Of a DNA stretch of 6,782 nucleotides, positions 1 through 4,536 are shown one piece after another. The notes below the pieces were generated by a model. It worked only from the letters and a program-made list of their open reading frames with translations, did no database searches and was not told the origin of the DNA. The stretch is from Dehalococcoidia bacterium. GTDB lineage: Bacteria > Chloroflexota > Dehalococcoidia > Dehalococcoidales > W693. Numbering within the stretch: the stretch's first letter is position 1; each line of letters opens with the position of its first letter. The position numbers were made by a program, and so were the translations under genes. The stretch is from assembly GCA_030627335.1 (NCBI GenBank), contig DAOUSH010000020.1:1-6782 (forward strand), in the 5' to 3' direction.

Positions 1-1
1 A

Positions 2-259
2 GACGCCGAAAAACTGCGCAACGAGATGGCAAAGCTCATCGGCAAAGAGCCGTTGGCAACCATCGACTACATCTCCATTGCCGATAACGAAACTCTTGAG
101 GAATTAAAAGAAGTCCGACCATCAGCGCTGGTCTCACTGGCAGTTAAGATTGGCAAGACAAGGCTTATAGATAATGTGGTGTTTGGGATGAGTGCTTACT
201 CCCTCACCAGCCCCATAAGCCCCAGCATTGCCAGAAAAGCTAAGCCGGCGCCGAGGTAA
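2..259 (+). CDS. panC: Pantothenate synthetase (pantoate--beta-alanine ligase), C-terminal part
   Basis: Only the last 85 codons are in the window; the reading frame is open from base 2, so the gene starts outside and the ATG at 26 is internal. PanC joins pantoate and beta-alanine using ATP to make pantothenate, in the cytoplasm, for coenzyme A synthesis. The visible part is the family's C-terminal domain. It shows the EPLATIDYISIAD stretch, the ETLEEL segment and the closing SLAVKIGKTRLIDN motif at visible residues 46-59, which is highly typical of PanC. The family normally stops within a few residues of LIDN. Here about 25 more residues follow, rich in Ser, Pro, Lys and Arg and unlike PanC. 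Most of that tail is antisense to the end of the convergent transporter gene (64 bp overlap), so it is probably an acquired read-through extension. The family call is firm; the tail may reflect stop loss or a one-base error near 185-191. Confidence 0.93.
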   Translation, partial: DAEKLRNEMAKLIGKEPLATIDYISIADNETLEELKEVRPSALVSLAVKIGKTRLIDNVVFGMSAYSLTSPISPSIARKAKPAPR

Positions 260-1437
260 AACGGAGCCGCCGGATTGACCGCATCCCACAGCCAGCCGGC
301 GATGAGGCTTGCCGGTAGCAGCGTCATCCCGACGACGCCGTGATAGAAACCATAGGCAGTGCCCCTCTTCTCTGCAGGCACCAGGTCGGCGACAAAAGCC
401 CTCGCCACCCCCTCCACGATGCCGTAATAGATGCCATAGGCGGCAAAGAGCAGCCATATCTGCCACAGGCTGGTGGACAGGGCAAAGCCGAGGTATACCA
501 GGGCATATATCGCCCAGCCAATGGTGATAATACGCCTTCTGCCCAGTTTATCCGACAGCCTGCCCGCCGGCCATGAGACAGCGGCATAGGTGACATTGAA
601 GAGAACCAGCATCAGGGTAACCTGTACGAGTGGTGCTTCCAGATCCTGCGCCCTCAGTATAACGAAGAAATCGCTGGAATTGCCCAGCGTAAAGACAGCC
701 ATCACCGCCAGAAAAAGCTTGAACCGAATGTCAAAGCCAGCCTTATTCCTGCCCTGCTCAACCCCCGCCTGATCATCATCCTTTGTTTGGGCTTTTTTTC
801 TCCCCTCGCGGACGAAGAAAAGGAGCACCAGCACCGCCAGCACCGCCGGCACGATTCCGACCAGCACCAGCCAGTGGTAGGTCTCCAGCCCCAGCTCCAG
901 CCCTCCTCCCTGCACCTGATATATGATAACGGCGGCTATTATCAGCCCCAGGGCGGCACCAACGGTATCCATCGCCCTATGCAAGCCAAAGCCCCGCCCC
1001 CTTTCCCCAGCGGCAACGGAATCGGCTACCAGTGCGTCACGCGGCGAACTGCGCAAGCCCTTACCCATCCTGTCCCCGAACCTTACCGCCAGCACAGCAC
1101 CCCAGCTACTAGCCATATACATAAAGGGCTTGGCTAAAGTGGAAACGCTATAGCCCAACAACGCCAGGGGTTTCCTTTTGCCAATGCGGTCGCTTACCCA
1201 GCCGCTCAAAATCCTGAGGAGGGCGTCGGCACTCTCCGATAAGCCGCCGACGAAGCCGATAACGGTAGCCGCCGCACCCAGCACATTTGACAGGAAAAGG
1301 GGGATGAGGGTAAATATCATCTCACTGCTGATGTCGGTCAGCAGGCTGACCAACCCCAGAAAAAAGACGTTGGGGTTAAGCCCGAAGACCTTCCCGCGCT
1401 TGGAGGGTTCGCTATTACCGATAGATTTACTCACCAA
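196..1437 (-). CDS. MFS transporter, 12 transmembrane helices
   Basis: A complete 413-residue major facilitator superfamily permease of normal length. The first hydrophobic segment begins near residue 24 (VFFLGLVSLLTDISSEM). The MFS motif A is seen in both halves: GWVSDRIGKRKP at 79-90 and GRLSDKLGRRR at 292-302. A charged cytoplasmic loop at about 210-236 separates the two six-helix bundles. The segments RFGDRMGKGLRSSPRDAL (119-136) and RGFGLHRAMDT (148-158) are typical of a common but poorly characterised bacterial and archaeal MFS branch; the substrate cannot be read from sequence. An in-frame TGA lies 9 bases before the first codon, so translation must begin at TTG (1435-1437), at the GTG just after it, or later. 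No Shine-Dalgarno sequence is visible. The gene lies 41 bp behind the YkgJ-type gene on the same strand, so the two are probably co-transcribed. Its 3' end overlaps panC by 64 bp. Confidence 0.93.
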   Translation of the reverse strand: MVSKSIGNSEPSKRGKVFGLNPNVFFLGLVSLLTDISSEMIFTLIPLFLSNVLGAAATVIGFVGGLSESADALLRILSGWVSDRIGKRKPLALLGYSVSTLAKPFMYMASSWGAVLAVRFGDRMGKGLRSSPRDALVADSVAAGERGRGFGLHRAMDTVGAALGLIIAAVIIYQVQGGGLELGLETYHWLVLVGIVPAVLAVLVLLFFVREGRKKAQTKDDDQAGVEQGRNKAGFDIRFKLFLAVMAVFTLGNSSDFFVILRAQDLEAPLVQVTLMLVLFNVTYAAVSWPAGRLSDKLGRRRIITIGWAIYALVYLGFALSTSLWQIWLLFAAYGIYYGIVEGVARAFVADLVPAEKRGTAYGFYHGVVGMTLLPASLIAGWLWDAVNPAAPFYLGAGLAFLAMLGLMGLVRE

Positions 1438-1478
1438 TGCACATCAGTTATATATTACATTCGCCTACCGAGGAAATG

Positions 1479-2273
1479 CTAGGTAAAGTTTTTTATAACC
1501 GCTTTAACTTGAGGCTCTGCCAATGCTTTTTTCTCCAGGTCCTTCAAACCGGTAACTATAGAAAGCATCTTATAGCCATCTTCCAGGACGCCATACACCA
1601 TTATCGGCATAAATGCCAGAACGACGCCGTCAATCTCCTTATAATAGAATGACTTGTCAATTACCGCAGAGGTCCGACTCCAATATATTTTGGGCTCATT
1701 CGGATTTGATGGATTGCACCACTCGGGCGGAGTGGAGGCAGCCGTGCCGACGCATGTAAATGGGCGAACTTCATATATCAAACACAGGTTATTATACAGA
1801 AAAGGACAGGGGGTATTCTGACCCTGATATCGCTTCGTTTCCTCCACAAATTTCTTATACTCCTCTTCGCCGGCTCCGTCAGCACTCTTATCCAGCCATG
1901 ACTGGGCGCACTTCTTGAATATGTCCCCGTTTTTTCTCAGTTTTTTTCTCCAATCCTTATAATTCTCAAGGAAGGTAGCAAGAGCAGATTCATTTTGATA
2001 AAGGTGGTATACTATCGCCTCACATTCCTGAATGCTAGCCTGCATATACAATAAACAACAGTATGCGCAGCCCTTTGGGCAGGTAATAGTTTCGCCATCC
2101 TTTGCTGCCGCCCGTATCTGGTCAGCCTGCATTTCTTTGATTATTCCCTTCTTCTTCTCTATATATTTAACACAGAAATTCCGCCGCCTTTGTCCGATGT
2201 CACCCTTGTAGGCTATCTCCCTGTTTAGCCTTATGGGGTCTATTCCTTTAACTCGCTGAGCATGACCTGGCAT
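1479..2273 (-). CDS. YkgJ-family (UPF0153-like) cysteine-cluster protein
   Basis: A 264-residue soluble protein with no signal peptide or membrane helix. It carries the pattern of the YkgJ/UPF0153 family, annotated as a putative zinc- or iron-binding cluster: C65-x3-C69-x2-C72-C73, then PCPFL with C156, C164, and IYEVRPFTC ending at C174. These eight residues could form a metal site. C34, C84, C122 and C186 are extra. The lysine-rich N-terminal 60 residues and a charged stretch at about 105-150 between the two Cys groups are less typical. The family's biochemical role is unsettled, so no reaction is proposed. The ATG at 2271-2273 is well supported by GGGGAGG five bases upstream. The gene is followed after 41 bp by the MFS transporter on the same strand, which suggests a shared transcript; a role related to metal handling is only a guess from that pairing. 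Confidence 0.88.
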   Translation of the reverse strand: MPGHAQRVKGIDPIRLNREIAYKGDIGQRRRNFCVKYIEKKKGIIKEMQADQIRAAAKDGETITCPKGCAYCCLLYMQASIQECEAIVYHLYQNESALATFLENYKDWRKKLRKNGDIFKKCAQSWLDKSADGAGEEEYKKFVEETKRYQGQNTPCPFLYNNLCLIYEVRPFTCVGTAASTPPEWCNPSNPNEPKIYWSRTSAVIDKSFYYKEIDGVVLAFMPIMVYGVLEDGYKMLSIVTGLKDLEKKALAEPQVKAVIKNFT

Positions 2274-2278
2274 ATTTA

Positions 2279-2285
2279 CCTCCCC
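2279..2285 (-). promoter_or_regulatory. Strong ribosome binding site of the YkgJ-type gene
   Basis: On the minus strand GGGGAGG is followed by TAAAT and then ATG. This near-perfect Shine-Dalgarno with a 5-base spacer fixes the start at 2273. It contrasts with the following MFS gene, which has no visible Shine-Dalgarno. Confidence 0.85.
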
Positions 2286-2346
2286 TTCTCCAGATTTATC
2301 ACATATTCTTGTTTAACCCATCCCAATTCCTGTAACTGCCACTCAT

Positions 2347-2375
2347 AGATTACTACGCCCCAGATACAATTTCAA
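2347..2375 (-). promoter_or_regulatory. Weak candidate promoter for the YkgJ-MFS unit
   Basis: On the minus strand TTGAAA (2375-2370) is separated by 17 bases from TAATCT (2352-2347). The -35 is 5/6 to consensus and the -10 only 3/6. It would give a leader of about 70 bases before the ATG at 2273. This is the best match I found in the 184 bp between the divergent YkgJ gene and tRNA-Phe, but it is weak. Confidence 0.25.
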
Positions 2376-2418
2376 ATACTTTCTTGTAAAACGCTCCTAT
2401 TTTTGAAAAGAAACCTGC

Positions 2419-2448
2419 TTGACACTCCCTTCCAGCAAAAGCTAAAAT
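2419..2448 (+). promoter_or_regulatory. Sigma70-type promoter of the tRNA cluster
   Basis: A consensus TTGACA (2419-2424) is followed after 18 bases by TAAAAT (2443-2448, 5/6). tRNA-Phe begins 9 bases after the -10 box, so transcription would start almost at the mature 5' end. This is the strongest promoter match in the window and probably drives at least tRNA-Phe and tRNA-Leu. Confidence 0.8.
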
Positions 2449-2457
2449 ATCTCCTGT

Positions 2458-2533
<76 letters not shown>

Positions 2534-2565
2534 ACCCATCAATAAGAGGCGACGAATCCAGCCCG

Positions 2566-2654
2566 GCCGAAGTGGCGGAATAGGTAGACGCGACAGTCTC
2601 AAAAACTGTTGAGGGGCAACTCTCGTGTCGGTTCGAGCCCGACCTTCGGTACCA
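2566..2654 (+). tRNA. tRNA-Leu (CAA)
   Basis: An 89-base class II tRNA. The anticodon stem ACAGT (2593-2597) pairs with ACTGT (2605-2609) around CTCAAAA, giving anticodon CAA at 2600-2602, which reads UUG. A long variable arm follows (GAG...CTC around a GCAA-type loop). The T arm is GTCGG-TTCGAGC-CCGAC. The acceptor GCCGAAG (2566-2572) pairs with CTTCGGT (2644-2650), so the terminal pair is G1-U72 rather than the usual G-C. Discriminator A and CCA are encoded (2651-2654). It lies 32 bases after tRNA-Phe with no promoter of its own visible, so the two are probably co-transcribed. Confidence 0.97.
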
Positions 2655-2680
2655 GCCCCAAGTCATATTGAGAAGCTATA

Positions 2681-2689
2681 TGATATACT
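2681..2689 (+). promoter_or_regulatory. Extended -10 promoter of tRNA-Gln
   Basis: TG-A-TATACT is an extended -10 element, with TATACT (2684-2689) 5/6 to consensus. It lies 8 bases before tRNA-Gln, much the same geometry as the promoter before tRNA-Phe. No good -35 is present at 17 bases, as is common for extended -10 promoters. It suggests that tRNA-Gln and the broken tRNA after it form a second transcription unit. Confidence 0.55.
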
Positions 2690-2697
2690 GAAGCCGA

Positions 2698-2771
2698 TGC
2701 CGAGTTGTGTAGTGGTAGCACGGAGGACTTTGAATCCTTTAGCCCTGGTTCGAATCCAGGCTCGGCAGCCA
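2698..2771 (+). tRNA. tRNA-Gln (TTG)
   Basis: A complete 74-base cloverleaf. The acceptor TGCCGAG (2698-2704) pairs with CTCGGCA (2761-2767), with discriminator G at 2768 and encoded CCA at 2769-2771. The anticodon stem GAGGA (2723-2727) pairs with TCCTT (2735-2739), including one G-T pair, around the loop CTTTGAA. The anticodon is TTG at 2730-2732. The T arm is CCTGG-TTCGAAT-CCAGG. The U1-A72 pair and G73 are standard for tRNA-Gln. Confidence 0.97.
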
Positions 2772-2774
2772 TAC

Positions 2775-2808
2775 TCCCCAATAGCTCAACGGTAGAGCAG
2801 GCAGCTGT
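2775..2808 (+). pseudogene. Truncated tRNA-Asn (GTT)-like gene, 5' half only
   Basis: Three bases after tRNA-Gln lies a clear tRNA 5' half. It has a TCCCCAA acceptor strand (2775-2781), T8-A9, the D arm GCTC-AACGGTA-GAGC (2784-2798), the anticodon stem 5' strand GGCAG (2800-2804) and the loop start CTGTT, with would-be anticodon GTT at 2807-2809. After that no T arm, no TTGGGGA acceptor partner and no CCA can be found, either directly or further downstream as far as 3310. The sequence instead continues as TGATCTGCCCCC, which resembles an IS3-family terminus, so the tRNA appears cut within its anticodon. If bases up to 2817 are counted, CTGCC could close the stem but leaves an 8-base loop. It cannot make a functional tRNA as it stands. 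Confidence 0.75.
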
Positions 2809-2914
2809 TGATCTGCCCCCAGTAGTGATACCACTTCTTAAATCATTAAGTGCCATTTTGGAAGCAGTGTCCCACATCGAGGAAACCAAAAGCCTCATAA
2901 AGCAGGTAAGGCGT

Positions 2915-3154
2915 GTCACCAGGCGTAAATTCACTCCGGAAGAGAAGGTTCGTATCGTACTGGAAGGTTTTCGCCATGAGGTACCGATAAAGGATTTATG
3001 CCGCAGAGAAGACATCCGCCCGAACGTATATTATGCCTGGCTCAAGGACTTTATGGAGACTGGTAAGGAGAGGATGACCAGGGACACGGTTCGTGACACT
3101 ATCAGGGCTGAGGTGGATATCCCCGGGAGAACGTACTCTAACTGGATAAGGTGA
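2915..3154 (+). pseudogene. IS3-family transposase OrfA fragment fused to an OrfB piece
   Basis: From 2918 the frame reads TRRKFTPEEKVRIVLEGF and goes on through LCRREDIRPNVYYAWLKDFM, the helix-turn-helix (HTH_Tnp_1 type) of IS3-family OrfA proteins. This domain binds the IS ends. A Shine-Dalgarno-like AGGTAAGG (2904-2911) precedes GTC at 2915, just where an ATG or GTG start would be expected, so the start codon seems mutated. OrfA similarity ends at about 3117 (TIRAEV), where the coiled-coil part should begin. The next residues, IPGRTYSNWIR, resemble the IPRRTYYNWLR-type segment near the start of OrfB, and a TGA follows at 3152-3154. I infer an internal deletion joining the two genes. The frame is also open upstream through tRNA-Gln, but that part is not protein-like. 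Confidence 0.65.
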
Positions 3155-3245
3155 GAGAAAGGAGGCAAAGCAGAGAACACTACAAGCAAGACACGGGCAC
3201 AACCGGAAACTGAGGGAGCTTGACAGGCTTAATTTAACTAGCTAA
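3153..3245 (+). pseudogene. Probable C-terminal tail of IS3 OrfB
   Basis: In a frame different from the OrfA fragment, this stretch reads a basic, helical tail (GERKEAKQRTLQAR, then NRKLRELDRLNLTS) ending in TAA at 3243-3245. Such tails follow the DDE integrase core in many IS3-family OrfB proteins, and its position before the expected right end of the element fits. No catalytic residue is present. The assignment rests on composition and position only. Confidence 0.35.
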
Positions 3246-3248
3246 AGT
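3220..3248 (+). promoter_or_regulatory. Candidate promoter of the ferredoxin operon inside the IS remnant
   Basis: A perfect TTGACA (3220-3225), 17 bases, then TAAAGT (3243-3248, 4/6). It would give a leader of roughly 55-60 bases before the ferredoxin gene. No better promoter was found between the tRNA cluster and that gene. It overlaps the probable OrfB tail, so it may be chance or an IS-derived promoter. Confidence 0.5.
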
Positions 3249-3304
3249 GTCCGTAAACAAGTCGTGCCATAAATGCTGACGGCGCACAATGTAGAGACCA
3301 AAGC

Positions 3305-3308
3305 GAGG
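3305..3308 (+). promoter_or_regulatory. Ribosome binding site that favours the second ATG of the ferredoxin gene
   Basis: GAGG lies 2 bases before the ATG at 3311 but 8 bases before the in-frame ATG at 3317. The second spacing is normal for a Shine-Dalgarno, so translation probably starts at 3317 with MIVSKRIV. Confidence 0.6.
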
Positions 3309-3316
3309 TTATGTCA

Positions 3317-3727
3317 ATGATTGTGTCAAAGAGGATAGTCCTTCACTTCCCCGGCCGTCTGGTAGAAAAACCAATAGTCTACCGGCTGATTAAGGACTAC
3401 GAGCTCGAATTAAACATCCTCAAGGCTTCCATCATCCCGGACGAGGAAGGTTTGATGGTACTGGAACTGCGGGGCGAACAGGCTAACTACGATAACGGCA
3501 TTAAATACCTGGCCAAAGCCGGAGTAAGGATTCAGTCTCTGGGGCAGAACGTTCTCCGCAACGAAACAAGGTGCACCCACTGCGGCGCCTGTATAACCAT
3601 CTGCCCTACCGGAGCCTTCGAGCTCGACCACGCCACCAGATATGTCACCTTTAACGATGACAAATGCATCGCCTGCGGATTGTGCCTCAAGGCCTGCCCG
3701 CCACGGGCGATGGAACTGCACTTCTAA
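3317..3727 (+). CDS. NIL-domain 2[4Fe-4S] ferredoxin
   Basis: A small cytoplasmic iron-sulfur protein of 136 residues from 3317 (138 from the ATG at 3311). Residues below are numbered from 3311. The first 80 or so form a NIL domain, the ferredoxin-like fold also found at the C-terminus of methionine ABC transporter ATPases: RIVLHFPGRLVEKPIVYRL, then GLMVLELRG. The rest is a bacterial-type ferredoxin with C88-x2-C91-x2-C94-x3-C98-P and C119-x2-C122-x2-C125-x3-C129-P, enough for two [4Fe-4S] clusters. Proteins of this layout (MA1822 in Methanosarcina acetivorans) work with a DUF39 protein to make homocysteine from aspartate semialdehyde and sulfide. The UPF0280 gene starts 4 bases after its stop, implying co-expression. 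That this copy serves sulfur assimilation is inferred; a general redox role is possible. Confidence 0.92.
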   Translation: MIVSKRIVLHFPGRLVEKPIVYRLIKDYELELNILKASIIPDEEGLMVLELRGEQANYDNGIKYLAKAGVRIQSLGQNVLRNETRCTHCGACITICPTGAFELDHATRYVTFNDDKCIACGLCLKACPPRAMELHF

Positions 3728-3731
3728 GCCC

Positions 3732-4499
3732 ATGTACCAGCCGAGGGATTACCGACACTGGGTTCAAGGCAGGGAACTGGTCTCCTTCAACGTAGTGGTA
3801 AAGGAGACCGACCTGTATATCCGAGCCTCATCCGACCTCAGTATTAAAGCCCGGAAACTGGTGCTTGAATACCGCAGACAGCTGGAAGGCTACATTGCAC
3901 AATACCCCTCGTTTGCCAGCTCACTGAAACCACTACCGGTAGCCGAAGAGGCACCGCCGATTGTCAGAGAAATGGCAGACGCAACCCGAAAGTTCAGCGT
4001 TGGGCCTATGGCATCGGTCGCCGGCGCCATAGCCCAATTCGTCGGCTGCGGACTGCTTTGCCATTCGCCCGAGGTAATCGTCGAGAACGGCGGCGATATA
4101 TTTATAAATAGTTCAAAGGACAGGGTAGTCGCCATCTATGCCGGCAAGTCCCCCTTAAGCGGCAGACTAGGGCTGGAAATCAATGGGGAGGAGACGCCCC
4201 TTGGGATCTGCACCTCATCGGGTACGGTAGGCCACTCCCTCAGCATGGGGCGTGCCGACGCCGTGGTCGTCGTCGCCGAGTCCGCCACCATGGCTGATGC
4301 CGCGGCTACGGCTATCGGCAACATCATCTCCCAGGCCGAAGACATCCCCGCCGGCATCGAAATGGCTCAGAGTAATCAGGAGCTAATCGGGGTATTAATC
4401 ATCAAGGACGACAAGATAGGCATCTGGGGCAGGATAAAGATATGCCATCTCCCCAATCCTGAGCGTAATCTTGACACAGTAACCAGCCCAAACCTATAA
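3732..4499 (+). CDS. UPF0280 (COG2122) ApbE-like protein
   Basis: A 255-residue protein of the UPF0280 family, a branch of the ApbE (FAD:protein FMN transferase) superfamily. Supporting stretches are RELVSFNVVVKETDLYI (14-30), FSVGPMASVAGAIAQ (88-102), VENGGDIF (117-124, like the ApbE N-x-GGDI segment), GICTSSGTVGHSLSMGRADAVVV (158-180) and ATMADAAATAIGN (185-197, like the ApbE ADALATA segment). No signal peptide is seen, so it is probably cytoplasmic, unlike many true ApbE proteins. The start at 3732 gives the family-like N-terminus MYQPRDYRHW; an earlier in-frame ATG lies inside the ferredoxin gene. No Shine-Dalgarno is evident, so it is probably translationally coupled to the ferredoxin 4 bases upstream. 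In Methanosarcina the COG2122 protein MA1715 promotes sulfide assimilation. The biochemical activity is unproven. Confidence 0.9.
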   Translation: MYQPRDYRHWVQGRELVSFNVVVKETDLYIRASSDLSIKARKLVLEYRRQLEGYIAQYPSFASSLKPLPVAEEAPPIVREMADATRKFSVGPMASVAGAIAQFVGCGLLCHSPEVIVENGGDIFINSSKDRVVAIYAGKSPLSGRLGLEINGEETPLGICTSSGTVGHSLSMGRADAVVVVAESATMADAAATAIGNIISQAEDIPAGIEMAQSNQELIGVLIIKDDKIGIWGRIKICHLPNPERNLDTVTSPNL

Positions 4500-4526
4500 T
4501 TGCCGTGTCCTGCAATATCAGCCATC

Positions 4527-4532
4527 GGGAGG
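4527..4532 (+). promoter_or_regulatory. Ribosome binding site supporting the GTG start of rpe
   Basis: GGGAGG is followed by a 4-base spacer and GTG at 4537-4539. This supports a GTG start and independent initiation 37 bases after the UPF0280 stop. Confidence 0.65.
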
Positions 4533-4536
4533 GAGT

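Larger units (their letters stand above)
2809..3255 (+). mobile_element. Remnant of an IS3-family insertion sequence
   Basis: The left boundary is taken at TGATCTGCCCCC (2809-2820), which starts with TG and has the C-run seen in many IS3-family ends, exactly where the tRNA-Asn sequence stops. Inside are an OrfA helix-turn-helix segment (2915 to about 3117), a short OrfB-like segment fused in the same frame, and a probable OrfB C-terminal tail in another frame ending at 3245. The right inverted repeat, which should be the reverse complement of the left end, is not present, so the right limit is approximate. At under 450 bp against the usual 1.2-1.5 kb for the family, most of the integrase (DDE) domain is missing and the element is dead. 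Identity rests on protein motifs, and the ends are inferred. Confidence 0.6.

Noticed and set aside
134..1486. Several long plus- and minus-strand open frames over the MFS gene (for example 787-1137 plus, 324-596 minus)
   Set aside because: They are Pro/Arg/Ser-rich shadows of the MFS coding sequence with no recognisable motif.
1929..1950. T-rich runs that look like terminator tails
   Set aside because: They encode a lysine-rich stretch of the YkgJ-type protein on the other strand, and no stable stem precedes them.
2800..2817. Reading the broken tRNA as intact with an 8-base anticodon loop
   Set aside because: GGCAG can pair with CTGCC, but no T arm, acceptor 3' strand or CCA follows, so the molecule could not be a working tRNA.
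2705..2914. Upstream part of the 150-codon open frame 2705-3154
   Set aside because: It runs through tRNA-Gln and the broken tRNA. The translated part before 2915 is tRNA sequence and the IS end, so only the later part is a transposase fragment.
2599..3015. 138-codon minus-strand open frame across the tRNA cluster
   Set aside because: Its C-terminal half is antisense to tRNA-Leu and tRNA-Gln, and the rest is antisense to the OrfA fragment. Open frames antisense to tRNAs are a common artefact.
3642..3731. Earlier in-frame ATG for the UPF0280 gene
   Set aside because: It lies inside the ferredoxin gene and would add 30 residues that are just its second cluster region in another frame; the start at 3732 gives the family-like N-terminus.
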